A stretch of 64,000 nucleotides of DNA from Whalleya microplaca (GCA_022497155.1 MU385716.1:930001-994000); one strand, 5' to 3'. Counted from the stretch's first letter, positions 36,173-47,719 are shown. Made by a program: numbers and translations. Notes: generated by a model not told the origin, from the sequence alone.

Positions 36173-37556
36173 GATGTCTCATGGATGGAGGGAGAATTGT
36201 AGTTATGCTACCGGATACACATCGATCAGAAGAGACTCCAGATACCAGACAATGTGCTGCTAAAGATAGTTAAGCAGATGATGCAGCCACAGCCTCGTCT
36301 GCATTGCACAAGGCCAGGTATGGTGATGGGAAAATCAACGAGGCTGATGGGAAAGGTGAAATTTCGGTGGATACCTGGACAGGTTGGACAGGTCTGACAG
36401 GGAGGCCGTCTTAGCAGTGCAACGTCCCCTGTAGACCATAGCACGACCAGCTGAAAGCAGGCAGCGACAGGCCAATCGAACGGAGATAACCCCCTGTAAG
36501 TTTCCTGCGAACGCCCCCGATTTTAATCTCAATAATCCGTCGGGGTACTCGCTACTACATGCTGGTGGACGTAGATGTACCTGTCGGCTACCGAACTGCT
36601 GCCAAACTGCCAGATCTGCTTACTATAATGTGAGAGGCATTTCCAACAAATACCTGCATATTTCGCCTCTATAGTACACAGTACACAGTACACAGTACAC
36701 AGTACAGATCGAGAGGGTGATCGGCTAACTCGCAACGGATCTATATCTTTATCTACTACGTAATTTGGCCTTGCAAGCTTGGTTATTTATTACTCCGTAC
36801 AACGTAACTATACTATATCCGAGGATTTATGCATGTATCGCATTCCTGCCAGGAGCAAAACCCCAAATTATCTCATGCAAGCAATAAGGAACATCCCTAC
36901 TATCTACGCAGTATGTAAGTTTGGTCCGTGTGTGCGCGAAAGCAGCCGCGGCCGGGTCCCGCTGTCATGTTTACCTACGGAATTAAACTGTCGATACCAT
37001 CTGACCGTCTGTCTGTCTCCTCTGAGGTCAATCAAGTGATCGACCTTTTCTCTTCACTCATAGTACGTTTGTGGACGTGCCGTGTATGTACATACGCATA
37101 CCAAGCCGCCCCCTCGGGTCTTCGCGGGTAAGGCTCTCAGCTAAGTTCTCTACGCATAGTTTTCTTCAGCAAAGCCTTGCAGCCCTTACTACGTACAGCC
37201 GCTTAGCTTCCTTATCATTGTCTGTCATACATAGTACTGCATCCGATCGGATCAGCGGCGAGCTGCTCTGATACGGCTGTCGAAAGTTGGAGGATCAGAT
37301 CCTAGGGTTACCCAAACTGCATGTGTGCCAGTGTGTGGCATGCAAGTTAAGGACGCAGCCGGAAGTACCACCAACAGGCAGCGAGTAGTCGATCTCTATA
37401 ACAGAACGGCCCTCCCTTTTCCTTAGGCTGTCTTGTCTTGTCTGCGCAGCCTGCTTGTTTCTCAGTCTCGTGACGAGTGGAGTGAAGAAGAAACACCCAG
37501 ATCAAACAGACGGCCACTAAACCACGCTCGCGTGATCACCACCGTCATCATTCAAG
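36173..37556. promoter_or_regulatory. Divergent intergenic region SWD3 / ISC1
   Basis: About 1.4 kb between two divergent genes. It contains a 7-bp tandem repeat at 36674-36706 and several GTACGTA-like palindromic words. No supported gene. Confidence 0.6.
36674..36706. repeat. 7-bp tandem repeat (GTACACA), over 4 copies
   Basis: Perfect head-to-tail GTACACA units followed by a partial one, in the divergent promoter region. Confidence 0.9.
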
Positions 37557-39337
37557 ATGGAGGAACTCCCCACCGAGCTCAATATCATCACGCTCAACTG
37601 CTGGGGTCTACTACACCTCAGTAGCTACCGCGCCGAGCGTCTGGCCGCCATAGGGCGACAGCTCGCCGAGTCCGAGCCCGCCCCGCATATCGTCGCGCTG
37701 CAGGAATGCTGGACTCAGGAGGACTACCACGCCATACGGCGGGAAACCCGCTTCATACTGCCCTTCGGCAAGTTCTACCACAGTGGGGCTTTCGGCAGCG
37801 GTCTAGTCATCCTCTCGAAATGGCCAATTGAGGAGAGCACCATGTTCCAGTACCCTTTGAACGGCCGTCCAACGGCGTTTTTCAGGGGAGATTGGTATGT
37901 AGGGAAGGGCGTCGCCTGCGCAAAGATCCGGTACGGACCTGGGGAGAAGGACATCGTCGAGGTCTTTAACACACATGTATGTTGCCTTCCGGACATTCCA
38001 CACATGTACATATGTGTTTCAATGCGGGCTAAACTAATCATCAACAGACCCATGCGGCCTACGAGCCCGCCGACAGCTACACAGTCCACCGGCTCGCGCA
38101 ATGCTGGGAGATGGCGAAGCTAATCCGCGGTGCCAGTGACCGGGGCCACCTCGCAGTCGCGCTGGGCGACTTCAACGACGTGCCCTTGTCGCTGCCGTAC
38201 CGTCTACTCACCGCCCACGCGCCCATCCGCGACGCCTGGCGCGTCCTCAACCCGGACTCCGCCCTCGGGTCCGCAGAGCACGAGCTGGAGCGCGCGCGGC
38301 GACGTCCCGTCCCCTCGGCCGCCTTCAACATCGTCGAGAACGGGGCGACGAGCAACAGCGCCTACAACACGTGGGCGTGGCCGAAGTCGCAGCAGCGCGC
38401 GGCGCGGCGCCTGCAGCACATCCCGCCGGACACGCCGGACCCGCGCGGCAAGCGCATCGACTACATCTTCTTCTCGCAGGGCACGAGCGCGACCTCGTCC
38501 TGGACCTCGTCCGAGCCGCGCGAGATCAACGAGCCCGCCGCCGCCTGCGCGGACCCGCACGCCGACGGCACCGGCGGCCCCAACAACACGGGCTGGGTCG
38601 TCAAGGAGATGCGCGTCGGCATGCAGGAGCGGCACCCGCAGTTAGGCTGCTCGCTCAGCGACCACTTCTCCGTCGAGGCGACGCTGCGCCTGCACACGGC
38701 CTCCTCTTCCAACTCCCCACCCTCCTCCTCCCGCCGCCAGCGCACCACCGCCACGACGGGCACGCACACGACGACCAGCAAGCGCGGCAGCGCGCACTCT
38801 TTGCGTCCCTCGCTCGCGGACACCGGCGCCGACGACCCCGGGCGCGACGCCGCGCTCGAGCAAGGGACGTACCTGCAGTCCCCCACGGGGTCCGAGATCT
38901 TCCGGCAGGCGTCGCGCGAACAACACGCCGCGTCCGAGTACGACGTGCAGCTGCGCGACGGCAGCAGCCACGTGTACTGCGAGGGCCTGCCGTGCGCGAC
39001 GTACGACGAGATCCTGTCCCTCGTGCGCGGGTACGCCGCGCGCTCGCGGCGCCAGCGCTCGTGGCGCCTCGCGCACTTCTTCCTCTGGGTGGGAATCGCC
39101 GTGGCCTGCTACGTCGCCGTGTGGTTCGTGTCGGCGCGCGGCGGCGCGTTCGCGCTGCTCGTGTTCGCGAGCCTGGGGCTCGTCGCGGGCACGCTGGACG
39201 GGCTCGTCGCGCTGCTGTTCTGCGGCGCCGAGGCGCGCGCGCTCGAGGAGTTCCAGTGGGAGCTCATGAATGCTAAGGCTACGGCCAGCGGTGCGGGCGG
39301 GTTGCTGGGGGTGGAGGAGGAGGAGAAGAATTGGTGA
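37557..39337 (+). CDS. ISC1: Inositol phosphosphingolipid phospholipase C (neutral sphingomyelinase type)
   Basis: Releases ceramides from inositol phosphosphingolipids at membranes. Exons 37557-37976 and 38048-39337, 71-bp intron with GTATGT donor; 569 residues. The endonuclease/exonuclease/phosphatase fold shows its expected residues: N14 in ITLNCWG, E50 in ALQEC, the GDFND motif (about 180-184) and the C-terminal SDHF with the catalytic His (about 346). GKRIDYIFFS lies between them. Two adjacent hydrophobic segments near the C terminus (about 482-503 and 507-530) match the two membrane spans of Isc1 and animal nSMase. A Ser/Thr-rich, low-complexity insert (about 365-400) separates domain and spans. 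The second exon is exceptionally rich in G+C, which opens long false frames on other strands. Confidence 0.92.
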
Positions 39338-39852
39338 GCGGTTGATCGATCGGTTGATGAGAATGAGAATGATTGCTACTATTCTACGACGACGAAGAGA
39401 AGAAGAATGAAACGAAATATGGATATTCTATATATAAACTTGGAAAACCCCAGGGAGAAGAAGAAGTAATGTATGTTGTATTAATTATTAGGAGAGAACA
39501 GCGGCGGTGAAATACCGAGCTTGCTTTTGTTGTTGTTTGTTGTATGGAAGAGAGAGAGAGAGAGAGAGAGAATATGTAGGAGCTAGTGATACCATAATGA
39601 ACAATACAGGAATCGTGTAAACATGTTATCCTAACGCTGCTGTTTCTCTTCGAACGTTTCTTCTTTTTCACAGCTGAAAAAAATCCTTCTTCAGCATTCT
39701 GTTTTTCTCCTTCGTTTCCACCTCCTTTTTTTCCGTTAATCCTTGCTTGCTTGCTTGCTGACCCATTCAGCACTCATCACCACTCCTGCTCCTATCCACC
39801 CTCCTGCTCCTCCCGATCGAATCTCGGAACACTCACACGCACGCAGCAATTC
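39338..39852. other. Convergent 3' region with (GA)n run
   Basis: About 515 bases between the convergent ISC1 and kinase genes, containing a GA dinucleotide run at 39549-39571 and pyrimidine-rich tracts to 39730. No gene. Confidence 0.6.
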
Positions 39853-42800
39853 TCAAGCACCCCCGCGTCCACAATGCCAGGCGCGATAAGAAGCCAGCTC
39901 AGCGGCATGCTGCTGCAGCTCCGCCATCCCAACCCCCTTCCCATCCCCTCCGCCATCGCCCTGGCCATCCTCCCCCCACGCATTGCCGCCCCAGCCCACA
40001 ATTCCCGGGGAAGAAGCACCACCGCCGCTACCGCACCCCTTGATGCGCGAGTACGTGTACCCCATGAAAGCCGTGCGCTTGCGGACCTCGAGCACGACGG
40101 CCTTGGTGCCGCGGTCGCGCAGCAGCCGGTCGCGCGGCCGCTTGCGCTCGCGGCGCCCGTACGTGCGAACGAAGGCCTTCATCTGCGCTGCGAGCCCCTG
40201 CGCCTCTTCGTGACGGTGGTGGTGCGCTCCCCCCGCCGCAGTAGCCGCAGCGGTCTCGATCTCGCGGTCCATGCGCTTGAGGCGCGCCGCGTCGTACGGC
40301 GCCGCCACGAACTGGCCCACCAGCGCCCGCGCGCTGGTGGGGAACGCGGCCAGCTGCGCCTGGATCGCCGCCAGCTTCTCCGGGCTCCGGCGGAGCAGCG
40401 GCGGCGGCAAAGGTGCGATACAGCTGCGCGGGAGGACGGTCGCCAGCGCGCTTGCGCCGCCGCTGCCGGCTGCGATCAGGGGGTTGGTCTGGATGTCCTC
40501 GGTCTCCGAGCTCGTCTCGGCCTGGGACTCGGACCAGTCCGATATGGACTCCTCCTCGTCGAAGTAGTGCGTGTCCTCGCTGCCGTTGAGCTGGGGCACG
40601 AAGGGCGGCGAAATCTGGTGCAGCCGGTCCCAGGGAATGTCGCGGAAGAACTTGTGCGCTTTGATGTCCTCCGCGTCGTGGGGATACACCGAACGGCCCG
40701 TCCAGTCTTGGTATCCGCGGCGATGGCGGCTTTTGCTTGAAGGGGAGGGGTTGGGGCTCCGGTCCCGGTATTGATACCGTTTTGAAGAGAGGCGGGCCTC
40801 TTTCTCGGTGACTAGATTGGCGATGAGATCCATACATCGTCTTGAGACGACTGGGCGTGGCGGAAACGCGAATGTCTGCTTGTGGTTGACGATATTGCGC
40901 TTTGTCTGCTGGCGTCCACCCTCATCAGATAGAAACGGAGTATGGCCGTACAGACACTCGTACAAAATGACGCCGACACTCCACTAGTCGCATCTCGCAT
41001 CGTACTCACCTTCGCGGATGACTTCAGGAGCCATGTACTGGCTCGTTCCCACACAAGACCTCGCTGCGCTACGGTTCCCATATCGGTTGCGCCAATTCAA
41101 GAGTGGTTCGTCCAGCAAGGGGGAAGGTATATCCAAATGCAAGCGCTCGTGCTTTCGCATCGCCTGCGCTACACCTTGAGCCCATTTCACCGAGCCCTGC
41201 AAGCCTTTAGCCCGATCCAGAGCGTCTCCTTCGACCGATATGCCTAGTGTCTGGAGCAAGCTGTATCGTTGGGTGTGATAATAGCTAATGTCGTGAGACC
41301 AGTGACCATCAAATGCTAGACCAAAGTCGGAGAGCTTCAAATGGCCGGACGCGTCGATAAGGAAGTTGTCTGGTTTAATATCACGGTGGATGCAACGCAG
41401 AGAATGCGCCTCTTCGATACACAGAATCATCTCAGCAATATAGAATTTCGCGACTGGCTCGTTAAGGATATTCTCTCGAATAAGGAGGCCCAGAAAATCG
41501 CCACCAGGCATGTATTCCATGACGAGATAAAGATTAGCAGCATCTTGAAAGCTGGCGACCAAAGGTACAATCCTGGAATGATTTCCATTAGTTCATCATT
41601 GCACTGTAGAATTCGACAGATATTGCGACGAACCAATTTGCGCCTTCTGAAGCAACTAGAAAGTCTCGCTCGGCACGCAAGTGTCCCTCTTGGCTCGTCC
41701 TTAGCATTGTTGATTTGCGGATAACCTTCATGGCATACACATTTTTGCCGCGATGTACATCATATCCCCGGCCAACGGGGCCTGCCTTCTCGCGAACAAG
41801 TCTGACGACACCGAAGCTTCCCTTGCCCAGTATTTTCAAGACTTCGTAATTTTCGGCCAGCTGATTGTGTTTCCCCTCCACGGCACCGATGCTTTTCCCT
41901 ATTAGAGCACGTGTCTCGCGAAGATGGTCACTCTCTCGCTGAAAGAATATTCGACGCCGCATATTCTTCTCTGCTTCGGTCAGTCTGTCAGCGTGATAGA
42001 GCTCTCCTTCCAGATATCGCCGGCGAAGAGACCGCGGGCTAGGTTTGGATAGTTGCTCATTAAAGAAGGTCTCGAGAACAATTTTCGCGGCTGCAGCTCT
42101 CTCAACGGTGAGGATGGTCGGTGATGTTATATCGAGAGCGGTCTCCTGGATTGTCGTAAGATTCGAGTCGGTGTTTGCATCGGCCTCCGGCTCTCTACGG
42201 CGGAGGGGGCTTACAGATTTTTTCTCCCCCGAGTTGTGGTCTTTGCTTGATGTTTTCGAGTCGGTCGAGGTCTTGCCGGTTGTGCCCGTGCCATTTGTTG
42301 TATTGGACGACTTGCCACCAGATGTTGTATTGCTATTCGAGTTACTGTAGCTATTACTATTCGAGTTACCGTTTGTCATAGACGAAATGACGATCTCGGG
42401 AATACCAGCCGGACCAGGCTCGTTGGCGGCTCTCTCCATAGAACGAACGGAAGGTCTCGATTTGGATCTTATCCGATGAATGACGGTGACAGAAGCGCCA
42501 AGAGTTCCTCTATAGAATGGCATAGCCATCCTCTTGAAGAGCTTTCGTGGTTCGGTCGACTTCTCCCCTGGAGTAGGCGAAGGAACTGGCCAAGTCGCAG
42601 GCTCTCTGATCGAACTACTAGAGTCTGAACTCATCAGAGACGTGATAGTATACAACTAGATGGGATTTGGAGACTACTCACTGCTATTTGTTAACGAACG
42701 TAGTGCAGACATGACTCTCGATCCTTGGTGTCTGAGTTTCCGAGGTTGCTCGCCTCTCTCGGGCATCGACAATGATGTATAAGATGGAGTTGCAACCGGC

Positions 42801-42871
42801 GACGTCCCATCTTGCAACATGAGGGATGGCGTACTACCTATCGCCAACAACTCATGGTTCATCTTGTCCAT
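39853..42871 (-). CDS. PUK1: NDR-family AGC kinase with in-frame TAG; probable PUK1 orthologue needing mRNA editing
   Basis: Three exons, 42682-42871, 41634-42624 and 39853-41572, with introns of 57 bp (GTGAGT..TTCAG) and 61 bp (GTTCGT..CCAG); 966 codons, all phases agreeing. Kinase landmarks: LGKGSFGVVRL (about 329), AMKVIRKS, VMEYMPGGD, HRDIKPDN (about 454), DFGLAF (about 476), a long activation-loop insert, CVGTSQYMAPEV (APE 575-577), then EYDARCD-stop-WSVGVILYECLYG. The stop is a TAG at 40984-40986 (codon 590) in place of the conserved Trp; the same frame continues for 376 codons of recognisable kinase and tail. Without readthrough or editing the product ends before the C-lobe. Known family biology: Fusarium PUK1 has UAG codons at this site that are edited to UGG in perithecia. 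Orthology is inferred from motif position and domain type. Confidence 0.85.
40974..40990 (-). promoter_or_regulatory. Candidate RNA-editing hairpin at the TAG codon
   Basis: In the sense RNA, CGAC (40990-40987) can pair with GUCG (40977-40974), leaving a 9-base loop that starts UAGUGG. The A of the TAG is the second base of the loop, preceded by U and followed by G. Fungal A-to-I editing is known to favour a 5' U and hairpin loops. The stem is only 4 bp, so this is suggestive. Confidence 0.4.
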
Positions 42872-43882
42872 GTTTCATCGGTAAGATACAATCGAGCGGA
42901 GAGCAAAAACAGAAAATGTGATAAGTTGTAATTGTATTGAAAGAAGCCCTCCCCCGAAAGCTGACGGGGCAAGCTGGAGGGCTCTAATCACCCTCTAGTA
43001 GAGTGGTTTCCTTTGGGCCTGGATAACAGTAATGTTGAAGTTAAAATAGAACGAAATACTTCTAACTTGATGTAGAACCTAGGTTGGAAGGCTTTAGATT
43101 ATTTTGATGCAGGCAGGGAGGTAGGAGCTACCTGGTACCCGTTCTTACCTGTATGTAAATACATATCTCTTCACGTAATTCAATGTTCGAGTATGCGAAT
43201 GGTGGGAGGTAGCGCCTACTTGAGTATTATTCGAGTACAGTCAATGTTCAGGGAGGGACATTCTGAGAGGAGTGAATCACAGCCTCCATCGACGACCGTA
43301 CTCCTGAATAGCTTGGCACTTGCTTGCTATAGCCTGTGGATACTTAGTGATAGAGCTATCCATACATATGTAAACTATAATGGTAAGTAAGCAGCCGGAA
43401 TAACCTAAAAGCATACATCACTGTGCGGGCCGAAGTTTGACAGTAGACATTAATGAAGCCAAAGCCAAAGCCAAGAGGGGCTGACCTAAGATGGAACTCA
43501 TTGATTATCTGATGGTATCTCGGCCTAAATACCTACAGAAGGAAAAAGAGACGTCTGTACGAAAAGGAAACCCATTCATTCCTTGAACTCGATTTTTGAC
43601 GCCCATAATGCAATGCAGACCTCGTCATCCCTTGTGACAATATCTGCTACGTGCGTCGACAAGACGCCGGATCCTCGCAGATCCGCGCAGGTCAGAGACC
43701 TCACTGCGCGAGATTAGGAGAGATATGAACATTCCATCCCGGAAAATCGGCTGAGAAAAGCCAAACACTGAACCAAACAGTAGAGTACAGCCGGAGTGGT
43801 ATCTGCAGACAAGGAAATTGTATGAAAAGGTATAGGCGACAGACGTGATTTGTCCGGAAGGAAACCCCTACACCAGCAAGAC
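42872..43882. promoter_or_regulatory. Kinase upstream region
   Basis: About 1 kb between the kinase start and the FKBP 3' end, both on the minus strand, so it holds the kinase promoter and leader. A strong inverted repeat lies at 42945-42983. No gene supported. Confidence 0.5.
42945..42983. repeat. Two-part hairpin (AGCCCTCC / GGAGGGCT)
   Basis: Outer arms of 8 bp at 42945-42952 and 42976-42983 are perfectly complementary, and an inner CCCG/CGGG pair extends the structure. It lies 75-110 bases upstream of the kinase ATG, so it may be in the 5' leader. Confidence 0.6.
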
Positions 43883-45610
43883 CTATTTGATCGCCAACAA
43901 CTTAATGTCGAAAATCAAAGTGCTATTCCCAGGAATGCCTGGCTGGGCTTTGCTGCCATACGCGAGGTTCGCAGGGATAGTGAGCCGGCGCTCGCCGCCG
44001 ACTGACATGCCTTGCACTCCAATATCCCATCCCTTGATAACTTCTCCCTTACCAGCAGTGAAACTGAACGGCTTTCCCTTCTTATTGGCTGCACTTATGT
44101 TAGCATATGCTTCCTAGATTGGCTTATCATGTAGACTCACAATCGAAGACCTTGCCGTCTTGAAGTTTACCGATGTATCTCACATCGACCTTGTTGCCCT
44201 TCTTCACCACTCGGCCAGAACCTACCTTACGGTCGTCAACAGTCACACCTTGGATCGTCTTGACACCAAGGGTAGCACCCTTCTCAGCGGCAGCTGAACC
44301 GGTAGGACCCTGCTCGAGATTCTTGGCAAACTGCACTTTCTTGTCGCTCTTGTCGGCCTTGGCAGGAGTCTCCTTTGCAGACTCAGTCTTGGCTTCTTCC
44401 TTGGTAGCAACGGGCTCGCCCTTGTTGTTCTTGAGCTTCTTTTGTTGTTTCTTGCTAAGCTTTGTCTCTGGGGCCGCATCGGCCTTGGCGATCAAATCGT
44501 CGAGGCTCTCAGGCTCATCCTCGGCACGACGCTTGTTCTTGCCCTTCTTGGTCTCGGCCGCAACTAGCTTGGGCGCTTCCTCCTCGTCAGTGTCCACTTC
44601 TGTGACACGAGGGTCTTCCATACCATCTAGTTCATCGACTTCCGAGTCTTCGGAATCATATTCCTCAATCCCGTCCATACCAGCAGGGAAGTCATAATCA
44701 TCTTCATCATCCTCTTCGTCATCAGAACTCTCTTCGTTGGTATCGACAATGTAGTTGCCGGTCAAGTGGATAGTATGAGTACCCTTGACCACAAAGAAGA
44801 CCTCCTCGTCGGGGCCGATGGTGAGGTCAAGCGGCTGTTGGTAATTCTTCGGAATGTGTTAATATAATGAATGTTACAGATATCTGATATGGGTGAAAAC
44901 TTACACGCTCAGTGTCAAGGGTGCAGACAACGAGCTGCTCAATGTCCATGTCGTTGGAATCGACGCTCTCGTCGTCATCGTCATCACTGGATGTGGCAGG
45001 TTCCTTTCCCTTCTTGCTGGACTTGGCGACACCGTTGGGCTTAGCACCATCTTCCATCTCCTCGTCGGAATCCTCCTCGTGTTGGGCGGCCTGAATAAGC
45101 TTCTGTAGAGCCGCCTCCTGTCTGGCCTTCTTTGACTTAGAAGGGTCACTGGGGCCGCCATTGGGCTCGTCATCGCCGTCTTCGTCTTCATCATCATCTT
45201 CGTCAGAGGAACCACCACCCATCAGCTCGTCTAGGTAGTCGTCATCGAGCTCGTCATCCAGAGAGGGTCGCTTGCGGATGATCTTCAAGGTAGATCGCGG
45301 GACATTGGGAATCTCGCCGTCCTCATCAGCCTCGGGTGCTTCGGTAGGGTCAAGAGCGGCCATGGTGATGCGATACTGTATGCCATGTTAACAACCGATG
45401 TTCGGACCTAAGGGCATGAATATGGCGATGCGACATGTGAGGATTTGGGTCGCAGGCAAGCGCTGGCTAAACAAGGGAGATAGATTCACTATGTTCAGGA
45501 TGACGAATACTCACAGCAGCACCAGGAATACTGTCTTCCTGCATGGCAGGAATCATGACGCCTAACGGCGGAATCTCGAGCCCATAGAGGGCAATAGGCA
45601 GCATTGACAT
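43883..45610 (-). CDS. FPR4: Nucleolar FKBP-type peptidyl-prolyl isomerase (Fpr3/Fpr4 type)
   Basis: Catalyses cis-trans isomerisation of prolyl bonds; in yeast Fpr3/Fpr4 act as nucleolar and histone chaperones. Four exons: 45515-45610, 44905-45375, 44141-44846 and 43883-44088; 492 residues. The first exon encodes the conserved [20 protein letters not shown] start, continuing after a 139-bp intron as [12 protein letters not shown], the nucleoplasmin-like N-terminal domain, completed by [18 protein letters not shown]. Long acidic runs and Lys-rich stretches follow (about 120-370). The C-terminal FKBP domain (about 385-492) carries [32 protein letters not shown] and [19 protein letters not shown], so the FK506 pocket residues are present. 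The GTGAGT intron at 44089-44140 splits the FKBP domain. Confidence 0.93.
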
Positions 45611-46900
45611 TGCGAATGATGAAGGCTTTTTTTACTTGGAGGGGAGGGGAGAGGGGAAAGAATTGAAAGGTTGAGGTGCTGGTCACAGCGCTTCTATAAG
45701 ATCACGTTCAAATAATAGGGCACTCGAGGCGGAAGAAGACGAAGAATTATGAGAAGAGTTGGTAGCAAGCAACTCAAGTTGGGATGGGAAAAAAGAGGTC
45801 GAGAGAGCTAGCTTCTATAACTTCTCGAAATTTTTTTTTTCCTGAAAAAAAAAAGTTCGGCCATAGCAACACACCCCACCCGATTTGCCCACCGCCTTTA
45901 GATAAGGGACGCTACTGCAGAAACAAGCTTATCCGAAGGGTCCACGGCAACCGCTGCACCAACCGTGCAGCCGTGTCTGTCCCGTCCAATGGGAGAGCCT
46001 AGCGACCATCTACATACACCATCTACATGCACCATCTACATCTACCCGAGTACATAAGGTACATACCTACATTGAATTCGGTGAACGTCGACTACATACA
46101 TACCATATTGCTGAATGGTATTTCTGAGTGGTATTGCAGGGTGGCATTGCAGATTACTGGTTGCTAATTGTCAATTGCTGGTTACTGGTTGCTAGTTGCT
46201 AGTTGCTAGTTGCTAGTTGCCGATTGCTATTGCTGAGTAGTATTGCAGATTGGTATTGCTGAATGCTGTTTGTTAGATGCTGGTAAGTGGTTGTTAAATG
46301 CTGGTAAGTGGTTGCTAAAGCTAGTTGCTAAAGCTCGTTGCTAAAGCTCGTTGCTAAAGCTCGTTGCTAAAGCTCGTTGCTAATTACGGTTGCTAAAGCT
46401 GGTTGCTAATTGTTGAATGCTGGTTGCTGAATGCTATCACGCTGCTTGGTGTAGTTCGTTGCCTATCTTGGCCAAGTATAGGACTCATTGATGCCCTACC
46501 CTCATATAAACGAGGCTCATCTCCATCTGATCACCATGCATTGTAGCCCAACCGCATCCTTCAAGTGAGTAATACGGCCGACCAATTTAGGAACTCGGTA
46601 ACATGACCAGTCATGATGACAGTGACCGACTACGAGGGTGGCTGCATCCCGATCACAGCCCTCATTTGAAGCGGCCACTCGTTGAGGATACTCGAAAGTG
46701 ATCTTGGTTGCTTGTTACTAGTACCAAAAGTACTACTGTATGGGCGTAAAGCTGCAAAAGTAACTATCACTTAGCCCAGCCCTCTCATCTCTTGTGTGAG
46801 ATCCCATTACACATACTATATATCATTATCCCTCAACGCAAACTCTCTACCGAGTCCTATGCCGCAGTTATAACCGTAACTGAAATCTGATCCCGACACC
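45611..46900. other. Intergenic region with degenerate minisatellites
   Basis: About 1.3 kb. It holds facing poly-T and poly-A tracts at about 45831-45854 upstream of the FKBP gene, repeated CATCTACAT words at 46009-46045, and a 300-base field of TTGCTA-based repeats (46130-46435). No gene supported. Confidence 0.7.
46130..46435. repeat. TTGCTA-based minisatellite field
   Basis: Contains a 7-bp unit TTGCTAG in about four tandem copies (46189-46219) and a 13-bp unit GTTGCTAAAGCTC in about five copies (46311-46385). Looser variants (TTGCTGAATG, TGGTAAGTGGTTG) fill the rest. All look derived from a GTTGCTA core by slippage. Confidence 0.85.
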
Positions 46901-47719
46901 TCATCGTTTCCTGCCGAAACCCATCAGCCATGCTCGAAAGGTATTATAGATCATGGTGATCACAAACGCAGACTGGCCCTTCCCATACTCCTGAGCCCGA
47001 TCGCCAACATCGGTCACCTCACACGCTATCTCGACCACGGGGTTGGGGAAATGGCTGGACGCGCGACAGTACGCCGCCACAAGATCGTTTCCATTCGTTA
47101 CGCCTCCTATATTGATATCAGCATGCCAGAGCCTTGAAATTAGGAGTTACCTAGGGCACTTACCGCTCGACCAGAAGTTCCCATCCTGAATCCATCTCAG
47201 CTTCTCCCCCAACAGCGCCTTCTCCCCATACCCCTTCTTCCTAAGAACATCCTGGAGGCCCCTCGGCCCGCACACATTCCTCCCCTTGATAAGCCCCGCC
47301 TCCGCACACACGAAGATACCCGTACACACACTCAAGATATCCACGCCCTCCGTCCGCCCCTGCCGGCGCAGCCACTCGAGCGGCCCCTCGTGGAAGGGGG
47401 CGAAGGGGTCCGGGCCGGGCACGAGCACGACGTCGAGCCTCCCCGGCGCGACCTCGGGGTCGGCGTAGTGGTGGGTGGCGGCGACGCCGGCGCCGGACGT
47501 CATGGGGATCAGCTCGCCGGGTTGCACGGAGCCGATGTAGTGGATCTTCACCGCGGGCGCCAGGGCCGCGACGGATGGCGGGACGACGTTGGCCAGCGGC
47601 GCCATGTACTCGTGGCTCATCGTCCCGATGATGTCGATGCAGGCCGCGTCGAGGAACTGGCATTGCGTTGGGATGAACACGCCTACGCGGACTGTGTGTC
47701 TGTTGTCGTCTGTGCCCAT
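46901..47719 (-). CDS. DJ-1/PfpI (class I glutamine amidotransferase-like) family protein
   Basis: Two exons, 47164-47719 and 46901-47106, 57-bp intron (GTAAGT..TATAG); 253 residues. The strand-elbow motif ILSVCTGIFVCAEAGLIKGR contains the nucleophilic Cys in the S-V-C-T-G context seen in this family, and the intron joins FWSSGGVTNGNDLVAAY, typical of the region after the conserved His or its replacement. Closest in style to fungal isocyanide hydratase-like and ThiJ/PfpI proteins, whose substrates vary widely (glyoxalase, chaperone or hydratase), so no reaction is assigned. The exon 1 DNA is G+C-rich compared with the AT-rich flanks. No neighbour suggests a pathway. Confidence 0.85.

Noticed and set aside
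38371..39276. 301-codon frame inside ISC1 exon 2
   Set aside because: Arg/Ala/Pro-rich shadow frame created by high third-position G+C; ISC1 is unmistakable in the other frame.
40028..40837. 269-codon minus-strand frame within the kinase tail
   Set aside because: Shadow of the kinase frame in G+C-rich DNA, low-complexity Arg/Pro/Ala.
40984..41009. Possible 26-base GTGAGT..CTAG intron that would remove the kinase TAG
   Set aside because: Far below the minimum length for splicing (shortest credible introns here are about 45 bases), would delete conserved residues EYDARCDW, and its removal would shift the frame.
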